A DNA stretch of 64,000 nucleotides from CAVSWT01 sp963777515 (GCA_963777515.1 CAVZQU010000021.1:1-64000), one strand, 5' to 3'. Shown: positions 44,701 to 54,147, counted from the stretch's first letter. Numbers and translations are program-made. The notes: generated from the sequence alone by a model not told the origin.

Positions 44701-45519
44701 TTCATCAACCTCTGCTTCATTTAATCTATCTAAATCTTCTTCAGTTATAACACTATCTTTTGTTAAAAAGATTTCACCGGTTGACATATCGAAAACATCA
44801 GTAGCAATGGTTCTACCAATGTAATCTTCCATTTTAACTTTTTTAACTTTTATTTCTTCAACTAAATTAAAAAGATTTAAAATTTCTTCATTAGTAGCAT
44901 AGCCAAGAGCTCTTAGTAAAGTAGTTGCCGGAAATTTCTTTCTACGGTCGATATAAACATACATTACGTAATTTATATCAGTAGCAAATTCTACCCATGA
45001 ACCTCTTAAAGGAATTATTCTTGCAGAATAAATTGGTGTTCCATTTGGGTGAACAGTTTGGGAAAATGCTACCCCGGGAGAACGGTGTAACTGCGATACT
45101 ACAACTCTTTCAGCACCATTAATTACAAATGTGCCTTTATCAGTCATGAAAGGGAGATTACCAAGATAAACTTCTTGTTCAACACTATTAACAAAATCTT
45201 CTGTTTCTGGATCTTTGGTTGAAAGTCGAAGTTTTCCTTTTAAAGGTGCAGCAAAAGTTAATCCGCGCTCAACACATTCCAAAACAGAGTAACGCGGTTT
45301 TTCAATATAATATTCTATAAAATCCAGACGATAATTTTCTTTATTATCCAGAATCGGGAAATTAGAAGTAAATACCTGCTGAAGACCTTTGTTTTCTCTT
45401 TTACCAGGAGCAACATTCTTCTGTACAAATTCTTCAAATGTATCTTTTTGAATACTCAACAAATTAGGAGCTTCAAGTACAGAGGGAATTTTGCCGAAGG
45501 AAATTCTATTATTTTCCAA
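41761..45519 (-). CDS. rpoB: DNA-directed RNA polymerase subunit beta
   Basis: The 1252-residue subunit has the rifampicin-pocket region (NQLSQFMDQTNPLAELTHKR with RRMSALGPGG), EGPNIGLI, MAGRHGNKGV and the C-terminal EMEVWALEGYGAS. The rifampicin-binding residues look wild type. It is expressed behind rplL, with a hairpin in between. Confidence 0.98.
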   Translation of the reverse strand: MENNRISFGKIPSVLEAPNLLSIQKDTFEEFVQKNVAPGKRENKGLQQVFTSNFPILDNKENYRLDFIEYYIEKPRYSVLECVERGLTFAAPLKGKLRLSTKDPETEDFVNSVEQEVYLGNLPFMTDKGTFVINGAERVVVSQLHRSPGVAFSQTVHPNGTPIYSARIIPLRGSWVEFATDINYVMYVYIDRRKKFPATTLLRALGYATNEEILNLFNLVEEIKVKKVKMEDYIGRTIATDVFDMSTGEIFLTKDSVITEEDLDRLNEAEVDEIKLITSEVSPDQDLIVNTLRKDTSHTREEALFAIYRQLRSGEAPDLDTAQSLIDKLFFNDKRYDLGDVGRHRMNDKLKLKIEETKTVLTVEDIIEIMKYIIELRLGHQNVDDIDHLGNRRIRTVGEQLQQQFNIGMARMARTIKERMNMRDTESFTPQDLVNARTISSVINAFFGTNQLSQFMDQTNPLAELTHKRRMSALGPGGLTRERAGFEVRDVHYTHYGRLCPIETPEGPNIGLISSLTIYAKVNRYGFLVTPYRKVEKGKVSSEVEYLTAEQEDQFTIAQANAQLTDQQKFVNERVKSRNRGDFPIVTPDHIQYMDVAPAQLVSAAAALIPFLEHDDANRALMGSNMQRQAVPLLRPEAPIVGTGMERKLASDSRSVIIAEDNGTIEYVDSDKITVRYDINPNSVDALTTFDDVKRVTYHLAKFNGTNQETCVNQRPIVQEGQKVVINEVIADGTSTDGGDLALGRNVLVAFMPWRGYNFEDAIIISERIVSEDVYTSIHIEEFELQVRETKRGEEELTREIPNVSEESVKNLDENGIIREGAEVKEGDILIGKITPKGETDPTPEEKLLRAIFGDKAGDVKDASLKAPPGLKGTVIKTRLFSRKRRDNETKKIEKKQLENLEYDHKQALTEHYNKLVEKLTKLTDGLTATGIRDLDGSIVLRSGTAIKDSTYSSLDDITKLDYTLDWFESKSKNNHVNTLYKNYFNVLAVLEEDYKREKIKITSGDELPPGIVQLAKVYVAKKRKLSVGDKMAGRHGNKGVVAKIVPIEDMPFLPDGTHVDIVLNPLGVPSRMNLGQLYETALGWAGKKLGVKFATPIFDGAKIEDVDEWLEKAGLEKGSKTDLYDGRSGEKFHQQVTCGYIYMLKLSHLVDDKIHARSIGPYSLITQQPLGGKAQFGGQRFGEMEVWALEGYGASHILQEILTIKSDDVAGRAKAYEAIVKGENLQEPNIPESFNVLIKELQGLGLDITIN

Positions 45520-45596
45520 TTGTTAACCTCCAATTAATTTTCATTTACTTTTCAAATCTTTCTAAGCTGTAACATCGATTACACAATATAAAAAGA

Positions 45597-45622
45597 GATA
45601 AGACGGACTCCACCGACTTATC
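45597..45622 (-). terminator. Attenuator-like hairpin between rplL and rpoB
   Basis: On the minus strand, GATAAGTCGG and CCGTCTTATC form a stem with one mismatch and a six-base loop, followed by TCTTTTTAT. A partial terminator at this point is well known in other bacteria, where it lowers rpoBC expression relative to ribosomal proteins. Confidence 0.65.
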
Positions 45623-45659
45623 ATCTTTTAATAACCTACGATAATATATATACTTAGTG

Positions 45660-46037
45660 TTACTTTAATTCTACAGTAGCGCCAGCTTCTTCAAACTCTT
45701 TTTTGAGTTTTTCAGCTTCATCTTTAGAGATTGCTTCTTTAACCGGTTTCGGTGCAGAGTCTACCAAATCTTTTGCTTCTTTTAAGCCTAAACCAGTATG
45801 AGCCCTCACAACCTTAATAACGTTAATTTTCTTGTCACCTGCTGATACAAGAATCACATCGAATTCTGTTTTTTCTTCAACGGGAGCTCCGCCTGCTGCA
45901 GGTGCTGCGCCTGCCATAACTACAGGAGCTGCTGCTGTTACACCGAATTCATCTTCTAATGCTGTCTTTAATTCAGATGCTTCTACAAGGGATAGCCCTT
46001 TAATTTTTTCAACGATTTCAGATATTTTTTCTGACAT
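45660..46037 (-). CDS. rplL: 50S ribosomal protein L7/L12
   Basis: A 125-residue bL12 with an N-terminal dimerisation domain, an Ala/Pro-rich hinge (APVVMAGAAPAAGG) and the factor-binding C-terminal domain (KINVIKVVRAHTGLGLKEAK). It forms the stalk with L10. Confidence 0.98.
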   Translation of the reverse strand: MSEKISEIVEKIKGLSLVEASELKTALEDEFGVTAAAPVVMAGAAPAAGGAPVEEKTEFDVILVSAGDKKINVIKVVRAHTGLGLKEAKDLVDSAPKPVKEAISKDEAEKLKKEFEEAGATVELK

Positions 46038-46079
46038 TTATAGTCTCCTAATTATTTAATTACTTATATAAAATTTCAT

Positions 46080-46604
46080 TTACGCAGCTTCTCTTTTTGA
46101 AATTTGATCAACTACATTAACCAAATCTCTCATTACTGCGTTAATAGCTCCAACTATACCTGATGCAGGTGCGTTAATACTGCTAATAATTCCTGATATT
46201 AATTCATTCTTAGACGGAAGAGAAGCTAACTCTGCGAGTTTACTTCCATCATAATATTGACTTTCAATATAGCAGGCTTTTAAAGCAAGCTTTTTGTTTG
46301 CATCAAAGTATTTTTTAATAATTTTTGCAGGAGCAACGGAATTATCATCGGATGCAAAAGCATAGCCGGTCATTCCAACTAAATGATCTGCTAATTTATC
46401 ATATTTACCAGATTCGTCTAAAGCACGTTTGAACAAAGTATTTTTGAATACTTTGTATTTGACGCCTTCTTTACGGAATTCGTTCCGGATTTCATTTATA
46501 TCCGCAACTGTAATCCCGGCATAATCTGTAAGATAAACAGCAGAAGAATTATCAATGACCTCTTTCATTTCTGAAATGAGATCAACTTTTTCATTCTTGT
46601 TCAT
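46080..46604 (-). CDS. rplJ: 50S ribosomal protein L10
   Basis: A 174-residue uL10 (SSAVYLTDYAGITVADINEI; YKVFKNTLFKRALDES) that anchors L7/L12 dimers to the ribosome. An 87-base gap separates it from rplA; no regulator-binding leader was resolved in it. Confidence 0.97.
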   Translation of the reverse strand: MNKNEKVDLISEMKEVIDNSSAVYLTDYAGITVADINEIRNEFRKEGVKYKVFKNTLFKRALDESGKYDKLADHLVGMTGYAFASDDNSVAPAKIIKKYFDANKKLALKACYIESQYYDGSKLAELASLPSKNELISGIISSINAPASGIVGAINAVMRDLVNVVDQISKREAA

Positions 46605-46691
46605 GTTTCTCCAATACCAGATGTTAAATTAAACATGTCTAATAGAAGCATTTATTTTTATGAGTGCGTAAACTTTTATTTCTTAAATTAA

Positions 46692-47385
46692 TTAAGCGGC
46701 TACTTCGTCTTTTGAAATTTTTAATCCAGGGCCCATCGTACTGGATAAATAAAGACTTTTAACATACTGCCCTTTGGCAGATGAAGGTTTAAGCTTAATA
46801 ATTGTATTTAAAAATGCCTTAGCATTATCAACTAAATTATCAGTTTCAAAATTCAATTTTCCTAAAGAAGTATGGACAATTCCGGCTTTTTCAACACGGA
46901 ATTCAATTTTTCCTGCTTTAACTTCTTTGACTGCTTTTGCAACATCCATTGTAACAGTACCGCTTTTAGGATTAGGCATCAATCCTTTAGGGCCTAAAAT
47001 TCTACCAAGTTTTCCTAAATCGCCCATCGAATCCGGAGTAGCCACAATAACATCAATATCTGTCCAGCCTTCTTTAATCTTATCGAGATATTCCTCAAAA
47101 CCAGCAAAATCAGCTCCGGCATCTAAAGCTTCCTGTAGCCTTTGCACCTTTGGCAATTACTAAAACTTTTACAGATTTCCCTGTTCCGTGAGGTAATGAA
47201 ACCGTACTTCTAATCATTTGATCTGCGTGACGTGGATCAACACCAAGCTTTATAGCGCAGTCCAATGATTCAGTAAATTTAACTTTTGAGTTATTTTTCA
47301 AAATTTGAATTGCTTCAGAAAGCGAATATTCTTTTTTAACATCAACTACTTCACTGATAGCTTTATTTCTTTTTGATTTTTGCAT
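46692..47385 (-). CDS. rplA: 50S ribosomal protein L1, frameshifted in this sequence
   Basis: The N-terminal part (KRNKAISEVV...VKVLVIAKGAKA) starts at 47385. The C-terminal part (QEALDAGADFAGFEEYLDKI, GRILGPKGLMPNPKSGTV and onwards) lies in the +1 frame. The switch is at about 47132-47140. Removing one base there gives an uninterrupted uL1 of about 230 residues. L1 is near-universal and the gene lies in an otherwise intact operon, so a sequencing or assembly insertion is the likeliest cause. Confidence 0.93.
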
Positions 47386-47422
47386 TGCAACACCGTCAAA
47401 TTTTCAATTATAATATTTCTTA

Positions 47423-47848
47423 TTAATCTTCTACAGTTATACCCATGCTTCTGGCAGTACCTGCAACCATACTCATTGCATGATCAACATCAAATGCATT
47501 TAAGTCGGGCATTTTTAATTCAGCAATTTCTTTAACCTGGGAATTCGAAACCTTTGCTACTTTATTTCTATTTGGTTCAGCAGAGCCGCTTTGAATTTTC
47601 GCTGCTCTTTTTAATAGTACCGCTGCGGGAGGCGTTTTTGTAATAAAAGTAAATGATTTATCAGTATAAACAGTAATAACAACAGGAATAATCAATCCAT
47701 CTTTATCTGAAGTTTTGGCGTTAAACTGTTTGCAAAACTCCATAATATTAACACCTTTTTGTCCCAAAGCAGGGCCAACCGGAGGAGAAGGATTAGCTTT
47801 ACCGGCAGGTATTTGTAATTTTATATAACCACTGATTTTTTTTGCCAT
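47423..47848 (-). CDS. rplK: 50S ribosomal protein L11
   Basis: A 141-residue uL11 (GYIKLQIPAGKANPSPPVGP; ALGQKGVNIMEFCKQFN) of the GTPase-associated centre. It lies between nusG and rplA. Confidence 0.98.
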   Translation of the reverse strand: MAKKISGYIKLQIPAGKANPSPPVGPALGQKGVNIMEFCKQFNAKTSDKDGLIIPVVITVYTDKSFTFITKTPPAAVLLKRAAKIQSGSAEPNRNKVAKVSNSQVKEIAELKMPDLNAFDVDHAMSMVAGTARSMGITVED

Positions 47849-47877
47849 ATTATTTACCTATACAAATAAATTCTAAA

Positions 47878-48414
47878 TTATTTTTCTAATTCTGCTTGAA
47901 CAAAATCGATTTCAACCGGGGTTTTTCTACCGAAAATTGAAACCATTACTTTAATCTTCATTTTTTCTTCATTTACTTCTTCAACCGTTCCACTGAAGTT
48001 ATTGAATGGGCCGTCAATTATTTTTACAATGTCGCCGCTTCTGAAAATAGTTTCCATTCTTTCACTGTTTTCATCCTGGGTAATTCTGCCGACTATTCTT
48101 TTTACTTCTTCCGGCTGAAGAGGATTAGGATTGTTTCTGGTTCCTAAAAATCCCATAACCGATTGAGTATTAAGGATAAAATCTTTAACTTGATTATCTA
48201 AGTCTGCCTGAACAAGAATGTAACCTGGAAAGAAGTTTTTGGTTTTGCTTTTCTTTTTACCGTCTTTTACTTCAAATACTTTTTCTGTTGGAACAAGAAT
48301 CTCATTAATCTTTGCCCTGAGCGATTCATTATCATTCAATTCAGTTTCAAGAAGATTTTTTACTTTGTTTTCGTGGCCGGAAAAAGTTCTAACTACATAC
48401 CATTTTTGTTCCAT
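47878..48414 (-). CDS. nusG: Transcription termination/antitermination factor NusG
   Basis: The 178-residue protein has the NGN domain (KWYVVRTFSGHENKVKNLLE; FFPGYILVQ) and a C-terminal KOW domain (GDIVKIIDGPFNNFSGTVEE). It couples RNA polymerase with the ribosome or Rho. It directly follows secE. Confidence 0.98.
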   Translation of the reverse strand: MEQKWYVVRTFSGHENKVKNLLETELNDNESLRAKINEILVPTEKVFEVKDGKKKSKTKNFFPGYILVQADLDNQVKDFILNTQSVMGFLGTRNNPNPLQPEEVKRIVGRITQDENSERMETIFRSGDIVKIIDGPFNNFSGTVEEVNEEKMKIKVMVSIFGRKTPVEIDFVQAELEK

Positions 48415-48423
48415 AACTAAAGC

Positions 48424-48609
48424 TTACCTAAATATACCTTGAAATATTTTGTTAATACCTAGATCAATTACATAAGTGAAGCCGGCAATAATTAAACACA
48501 CAACAATAACAACATAAGTAGATTCTTTTAATTCATTGGTTGTTGGCCAGGTTACCTTTTTCATTTCTTTCATTACATCTTGGAAAAAGGCTATAATTTT
48601 ATCTTTCAT
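48424..48609 (-). CDS. secE: Preprotein translocase subunit SecE
   Basis: The 61-residue single-span form (FFQDVMKEMKKVTWPTTNEL followed by one membrane helix) clamps SecY. It lies ten bases before nusG and just after tRNA-Trp. Confidence 0.96.
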   Translation of the reverse strand: MKDKIIAFFQDVMKEMKKVTWPTTNELKESTYVVIVVCLIIAGFTYVIDLGINKIFQGIFR

Positions 48610-48635
48610 AACAATATACTTTTATGTTTACTCAG

Positions 48636-48708
<73 letters not shown>

Positions 48709-48721
48709 AGCTAAAAAATTT

Positions 48722-48871
48722 TTATTTAGTTTCTTTATGAATAGTATGCTTTTTATCCCAGCGGCAATATTTTTTATATTCTACTCTGCCGGAATGAAGC
48801 TTTTTATTCTTGGTCGTGGTGTAATTTCTTCTTTTACACTCAGTACATTCTAAAGTTATTATATCTCTCAT
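48722..48871 (-). CDS. rpmG: 50S ribosomal protein L33
   Basis: A 49-residue bL33 (MRDIITLECTECKRRNYTTT; KKYCRWDKKHTIHKETK). The first zinc pair C9/C12 is present but only one cysteine of the second pair (C36) remains, so zinc binding may be partial or lost. It lies between tRNA-Thr and tRNA-Trp. Confidence 0.95.
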   Translation of the reverse strand: MRDIITLECTECKRRNYTTTKNKKLHSGRVEYKKYCRWDKKHTIHKETK

Positions 48872-48903
48872 GACACTATCTTATTTTTTTTAATTTTCTT
48901 TTG

Positions 48904-48976
48904 AGCTGATGATTCCGATTTTATCGGGATGACCTCATTCTTACCAGGGATGTGCTCTATCAACTGTATTATCAGT
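48904..48976 (-). pseudogene. Decayed tRNA-Thr copy with altered T-arm
   Basis: The sequence aligns with the intact tRNA-Thr just upstream (48988-49060) through the anticodon and D arms, and GGT is still readable. The T-arm is replaced by the hairpin TCCCGATAAAATCGGAA, and the acceptor 5' side no longer pairs well. Probably a non-functional tandem duplicate. Confidence 0.6.
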
Positions 48977-48987
48977 TTTAAGTTTTG

Positions 48988-49060
<73 letters not shown>

Positions 49061-49123
49061 ATTGATTTAAGCTGAGTCAGCTTTTAATTTTCAAAATTTT
49101 AACGAACAATAAATTCAAGTTTC

Positions 49124-49200
49124 TGGAGCGGGAGACGGGACTCGAACCCGCGACCAACAGCTTGGAAGGCTGTGACTCTAGCCAACTGAGTTACTCCCGC
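49124..49200 (-). tRNA. tRNA-Gly (UCC anticodon)
   Basis: Minus-strand cloverleaf: acceptor GCGGGAG/CTCCCGC, anticodon stem ACAGC/GCTGT with loop CTTCCAA (TCC) and T-arm GCGGG-TTCGAGT-CCCGT. CCA is encoded at the 3' end. Confidence 0.96.
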
Positions 49201-49251
49201 AGTTTTTAATTTTCTTCAAGAAGAAAATTCTTTCAATATTTTTTAGAATCA

Positions 49252-49336
49252 ACTGCGAACCCGCGGCCAATCCCGATTGAATCGGGATGACTCTATCCAA
49301 CTTGTCTACCGGCAAGCAAGCTAAGTTACTTCTGCA
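49252..49336 (-). pseudogene. Decayed tRNA-Gly copy with replaced anticodon arm
   Basis: Parts of the T-arm (CGAACCCGCG), variable region (GACTCTA) and D/acceptor arm (AAGTTACT, CTGCAG) match the neighbouring tRNA-Gly. The anticodon arm is replaced by ATCCCGAT-TGA-ATCGGGAT, and about 20 extra bases interrupt the D-arm. It cannot fold into a normal tRNA. Confidence 0.5.
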
Positions 49337-49448
49337 GTAATCTCATTGAAAATCTCAGTAATAAAAAGAGCAAAAAAATAAGGGAACTATATAAAAAGTA
49401 TTTTCAATATTCCCTTCAGTCAATATTCCATCATCAATATTTTAAGAG

Positions 49449-49532
49449 TGGGCGGCGAGGGATTCGAACCCCCAAAGGCGTCAGCCAACGGATTTACAGT
49501 CCGCCCCGGCTCTCCAACTCCGGCGTCCGCCC
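49449..49532 (-). tRNA. tRNA-Tyr (GUA anticodon)
   Basis: Minus-strand cloverleaf with a long variable arm: acceptor starts GGGCGG, anticodon loop CTGTAAA (GTA) and T-arm GGGGG-TTCGAAT-CCCTC. It is the first gene of the tRNA-rpmG-secE-nusG-rpoBC block. Confidence 0.96.
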
Positions 49533-49550
49533 ATTTTTAGAAACGAGCAT

Positions 49551-49586
49551 CAAATATATTTCTATTTCAAGAAAAATGCAAATATA
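49551..49586 (-). promoter_or_regulatory. Bacteroidota-type promoter of the tRNA-Tyr operon
   Basis: On the minus strand TATATTTG (49551-49558) fits the TAnnTTTG -7 element. TTTG (49579-49582, within a second TATATTTG) lies 20 bases upstream as the -33 element. Transcription would begin about ten bases before tRNA-Tyr. Confidence 0.65.
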
Positions 49587-49700
49587 AAAGAAGCCACATT
49601 TAGGATTTTTTAATAATCAGGAATGAATTTTAGAAAATCGATAGAGTAAAACTAATGGTTTGAGAATTTAATTTCAAAACTATTATTGATACACTTTTTA

Positions 49701-49832
49701 GTAGTGTCCTAATTTACTGAAATTATAAACGAATGAATCATCCCTCGACTCCGCTCGGGATGACAATTTAAATACACCTATCATGGTGAGCGGAGTCGAA
49801 CCATGGTTTAGAAAAGTAAATCAAGACACTAC
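49701..49832. repeat. MITE-like inverted-repeat element, about 132 bp
   Basis: The ends are near-perfect inverted repeats (GTAGTGTCCTAATTTACT and, as complement of the right end, GTAGTGTCTTGATTTACT; 16 of 18 match). A second pair, TCGACTCCGCTC and GAGCGGAGTCGA, lies inside. No coding frame. Likely a non-autonomous mobile element. Confidence 0.65.
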
Positions 49833-49839
49833 GCACATG

Positions 49840-50335
49840 CTACAATAGAAACAAATAACCTATTTGAGAAATCAATTTTGGTTTTTGAAAATTTCCAGTA
49901 CCTATTGCAGTTGCAACTTGAAAGAACAATCCCTGCCATGAAATAGTATATGCCGGGCCAATATAAAATGAGTTATTTAAATTGTCACTGGTAATTGGAT
50001 TGTAATCACCATAGATATATGCAAAAAAGCTGTTACTGTTTATTTTTCTATTATGTGAGTATCCGGTTATTAAATTTACTTGATGTTCAAAAACTTTATT
50101 TGAATAAAAGACATAAAATAAATCTAATTGAGCTCCATATTTTTTATTAAACCAAACTCCGCCTGATAAACGAAAACCAAAATTCTTCTTTTCTAAACAA
50201 ATGACGAGGATTTAAATCATTGGGCAAACCTAATGTAATTCCCCAAAAAATTTTTGTTTTATTTATTTCACTTTCCTGTTGAGAGAATAAATTAATTGAT
50301 AAAAGCAGAATAAATAAAATTATTACTTTTTTCAT
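49840..50335 (-). CDS. Small outer-membrane beta-barrel-like protein, frameshifted
   Basis: The start at 50335 gives a signal peptide (MKKVIILFILLLSINLFSQ) and about 28 further residues. After a break near 50183-50200 the +1 frame continues as NFGFRLSGGVWFNKKYGAQL and amphipathic strands to a stop at 49840, ending in LISQIGYLFLL. The whole is about 164 residues with the alternating pattern of an outer-membrane barrel. No family recognised. Confidence 0.5.
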
Positions 50336-50344
50336 TGTAATATT

Positions 50345-51884
50345 TTAATGTTTCCACAACTCCCTATCTAAACTTCTATATTGAATTGCTTCGCTGATAT
50401 GCTGGGGTAAAATATTTTCTGAGTTTTCTAAATCTGCAATGGTGCGGCTAACTTTTAAAATCCTGTCATAGGCTCTTGCAGATAAGCCAAGTTTTGTCAT
50501 TGCCATTTTTAATAGTTCGGCTCCGGCAGAATCCAGTTTACAAAATTGCCTTACTTCTTTCGAGCCCATATCCGCATTATTAAAAATATGCTTTGTCTTT
50601 TCAAATCTTTTGTATTGAATTTCTCTGTGCTTTAATAACTCTTTTTCTAATTTCCGAAGAAGGTTCGCTTTTGGTTTCGGCTGATAACTCTTTATATTTA
50701 ACAGCCGGAACTTCGATATGAATATCAATTCTATCTAATAAAGGCCCCGAAATTTTTGCCATATATCTTTGAATTTGTGGAGGTGCGCAAGTGCATTCTT
50801 TTGTTGGATCTGTAAAAAATCCGCATGGACAAGGATTCATTGCAGATGCAAGCATAAAATTAGCGGGAAATTCCAAAGATAATTTAGAACGGCTTACAGT
50901 TACTTTTGCATCTTCCAAAGGCTGGCGCAAAACTTCCAAAACATTTTTTTTGAATTCAGGAAGTTCATCTAAAAATAAAACTCCATGATGAGCATAAGAA
51001 ACTTCACCAGGTCTTGGAAAAGAACCGCCGCCGACGAGTGCTGCATCAGAAACCGTATGGTGCGGACTTCTATATGGTCGCTCCGTAATTAATGCCTGAT
51101 CTTTTGCCAAAATTCCGGCAATGGAATGAATCTTTGTAGTTTCAAGTGCTTCATCAAAAGTCATTGGCGGAAGAATAGAAGGAATTCTTTTTGCCAGCAT
51201 TGTTTTTCCCGAACCGGGCGGGCCAATCATTAAAATATTATGTGAGCCGGCAGCAGCAACTTCCAATGCCCGCTTTACATTTTCCTGTCCTTTTACATCG
51301 GAAAAATCTAAATGATATGAATTTACTCTTGAAAATATTTCATCTCTATTTGTATAGACTTTTTCTTTTTGTATTTCACCATTTAAGAATTGCACAACTT
51401 CAAAAAGATTATCCATTCCGTAAACTTCAATTCCATCAACAATAGAAGCTTCTTTTGATGATTCTACCGGAACAATGATTCTTTTAATATTATTTTTTCT
51501 TGCTTCAACAGAAATAGGCAAAGCACCTTTAACCGGACGAATCTTTCCATCCAAAGCAAGTTCGCCTAAAAATACAGTATCGTCCAGCCAGTCTTCTTTT
51601 ACTTTTTCAATTGCAGCTAAAAGTCCAATAGCAATTGGTAAATCAAAAGAACTGCCTTCTTTTTTTACATCTGCCGGGGCAAGATTTACAGTTATCTTTT
51701 TTAATGGGAATTCAAATCCGCTGTTTTTAATTGCTGCCGTTACGCGTTCACGGCTTTCTTTAACAGCATTATCGGGCAAACCGACAATTGTAAATGAAGG
51801 AATTTGTTTTTCGCAATGAGTTTCTACTTCAACCAGATATGCATCAATCCCGTATGTAGCGCTGGAAATTACTTTAGAAAGCAT
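50345..51884 (-). CDS. comM: YifB/ComM family Mg-chelatase-like AAA ATPase, frameshifted
   Basis: The first part (427 residues) has the N-terminal ChlI/LonC-like domain (SYATYGIDAYLVEVE region), Walker A GPPGSGKTM, YRSPHHTVSDAALVGGG and LFLDELPEF, and the zinc-like CPCGFF. After a break near 50624-50630 the +1 frame supplies the C-terminal domain (REIQYKRF, LGLSARAYDRILKVSRTIAD). Joined length is about 512, normal for the family. ComM acts as a branch-migration helicase in natural transformation in other bacteria. Confidence 0.88.
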
Positions 51885-52030
51885 TGATAGAACACAAAAT
51901 TAATAATGTAAAATGAACTTAAATTCTAAATTATGTATTAATCGTTTTATATTCAAAGAATATTTTGATTTGATTATCAACAAGTTAATTGTCTAACTTT
52001 AATAATAATATAACGAGTATATCATTTATT

Positions 52031-52215
52031 AATTTTTATGTCATCCCTCCGGGATTTTCGCCAGTTTGTCTTTTGCGCTTTTATAATAATTTCACACATT
52101 CGGTGTTAGCTTATTTAAACCCATAAGAAAATAAAAAGCCCGAAGGGCTGACATTATTATAACTACTTATTGAAAAACTGTTAAAAAACCTCGAAGAGGT
52201 GACATAAAATTTTTA
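52031..52215. repeat. Repeat region with terminal inverted repeats and three short hairpins
   Basis: The borders AATTTTTATGTCATCC and (complement of the right end) AAAATTTTATGTCACC are similar and inverted. Between them lie short hairpins at ATCCCTCCGGGAT, AGCCCGAAGGGCT and ACCTCGAAGAGGT. No coding frame. It fills most of the 51885-52277 gap between the MutS-like gene and comM. Confidence 0.45.
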
Positions 52216-52277
52216 CATTTTAATATGATTTATTTTGATTTCCTCTATAAGAAATTAATGTATCAAGATTTTAATTT

Positions 52278-54147
52278 TCATTCATCCACCGGCAAACCTT
52301 CAAGCTTCATAATTTTTAATGCATTTGTTGTTGGGCAAGGGCCGGGATTAATTTTATAATCAAAAAGCATCTTTCCGTTTTTCACATCTTCTTTAAAATG
52401 ATAATTTTTTACTTTTGAAATTGTTTCCGATAAATTCACAAGCTCCAGGTCGTGAGTTGCGATAGCTCCAACAGCATTTGATTTTGCAAGCTGTTTAATA
52501 TACATGGAGCTTCCTTTGAGCCGTTCAATATTATTAGTTCCCCTAAATATTTCATCGATTAAAAAAAATACCGGGTAATCGGATTTTTCAATTTCATCAA
52601 GTAACGCTTTTAATCTTTTTACTTCTGCATAGAAGAATGAAATACTTTCTGTTAAAGAATCATTTATTCTTATGCAGGTAAATAAATCGAAAAGCGAAAC
52701 TTCAAATTCATCTGCATTTACAACACTGCCCGCGTATGCCAGAGATAAGTTTATTCCCAAAGTTCTGATGAATGTACTTTTCCCGGACATATTTGAGCCC
52801 GTAATTAAAGATATTTCGCCACTTGGATTAAACGTGAAATCATTACAGACTTTCTTTTCATTTTTAATTAGTGGATGTCCAATTTGTTTTCCCTTGAAAA
52901 TAATTTCATTGGATTCGTTATTTATAATTTTGGGAAAAGTATAACCTGGATTTAAATAAGCAAAGTTAGCAAACGAGCTAAGTGCTTCCAGGTTGTACCA
53001 GGTGTCAAGCCAGATATTTAATTTATCTTTGATAAAATATTTATACTTCCTAATTCTAAGTTTTAAGATAAATATCTATTGGGAATATTGCTCTTATCAT
53101 GATACCATACTAAAGGATTTCCTTTTCTAATTCTTAAAAATTCGAAAGAGTTTTTTAATTTATTAATAATAAACGAAGGCTTTTGTTGATTGCTAACAAA
53201 AGGTTCACACAGCTCCGATAATTTTGAGCCTTTTTTATACCGGTATCTTTCAAGAAACCAGAATACAGCTTCAATTTTTCCCAGCTCAACTAAAACAATA
53301 TCAGTTTCATCTTTGAATTTTTCTTTATCCTTATTAGTATACCTGAAAAGTATATAATAAATTAAAAGTGTAATTACCCAAAAAGCCGGCAATAAATTGT
53401 AAAGATACAGGACAAATAATAAAACATTAATGGGCGCTAATATGGATAAAATTATAAGATTGAATTTTAAATACTTTGGCGATTTTTCAATGTAGTTCAA
53501 TATTTTATTTATTACTTTTCCATCAAACTCTAACCTGGAAGAAAGGATTGAATATAAAGTTAGTTTATCTCTAAAAATTGTTTGCGGAATTAACTCCTTA
53601 ATTAAGTTCTGTCTATTTGTAATTTCGGAAACGTTATGAATTTTTGAATTGAGCCATTCCCTCAATTTTAATTTTGCTTGTTTTGATGTTGCAGTATTAA
53701 TTAATTGAAGCAGTGAATCCTCACCGGAAATATCCAAATCAATTTCGTTTGATTGAAGATTTCCCGAAGGGAATATTTAAGGAAGGAATATTAGTCCCAG
53801 TCTAAATTTAGCCTGGCAATATGAGTTTTTTTAATTTCAGTCCATACATCTAATTTTTTTATACCTCTATCAACTTTTGAATGATAATGTGCTGAAATTG
53901 AAAAAACGATTATGAAAATTACTAAAGAAATTAATGCTGAAGTATTAGATACAAAGAAGAAAAGAATGAAAAAAAGAACTAATTCCGATAAAAAAACAGT
54001 CAACCTGAAATATGAATAATTTCTGCTAATTCTTTGAAGATAAGTTTTCCTGGAGTTTAGCTTTGCTATTAATTTGGTGAGATAATCTCTTCTATCCTGA
54101 TAAGTTTGGTTTGAATTCATTTCATTAATGATATTTCTATAAATCAA
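52278..54147 (-). CDS. Membrane-anchored MutS-like ATPase, interrupted by frameshifts
   Basis: Three frames together give about 620 residues. The N-terminal part has two membrane helices (about residues 47-85) and ends ARLNLDW. The middle part (GEDSLLQLINTATSKQAKL) resembles the MutS core with two more spans. The C-terminal part holds the ABC-type ATPase: Walker A GSNMSGKSTF, LIDEIFRGTN and ATHDLEL. Shifts lie near 53793-53799, 53767-53774 and 53055-53072. The N-terminal mismatch-recognition domain of MutS is absent, so a role in mismatch repair is doubtful. Confidence 0.7.
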
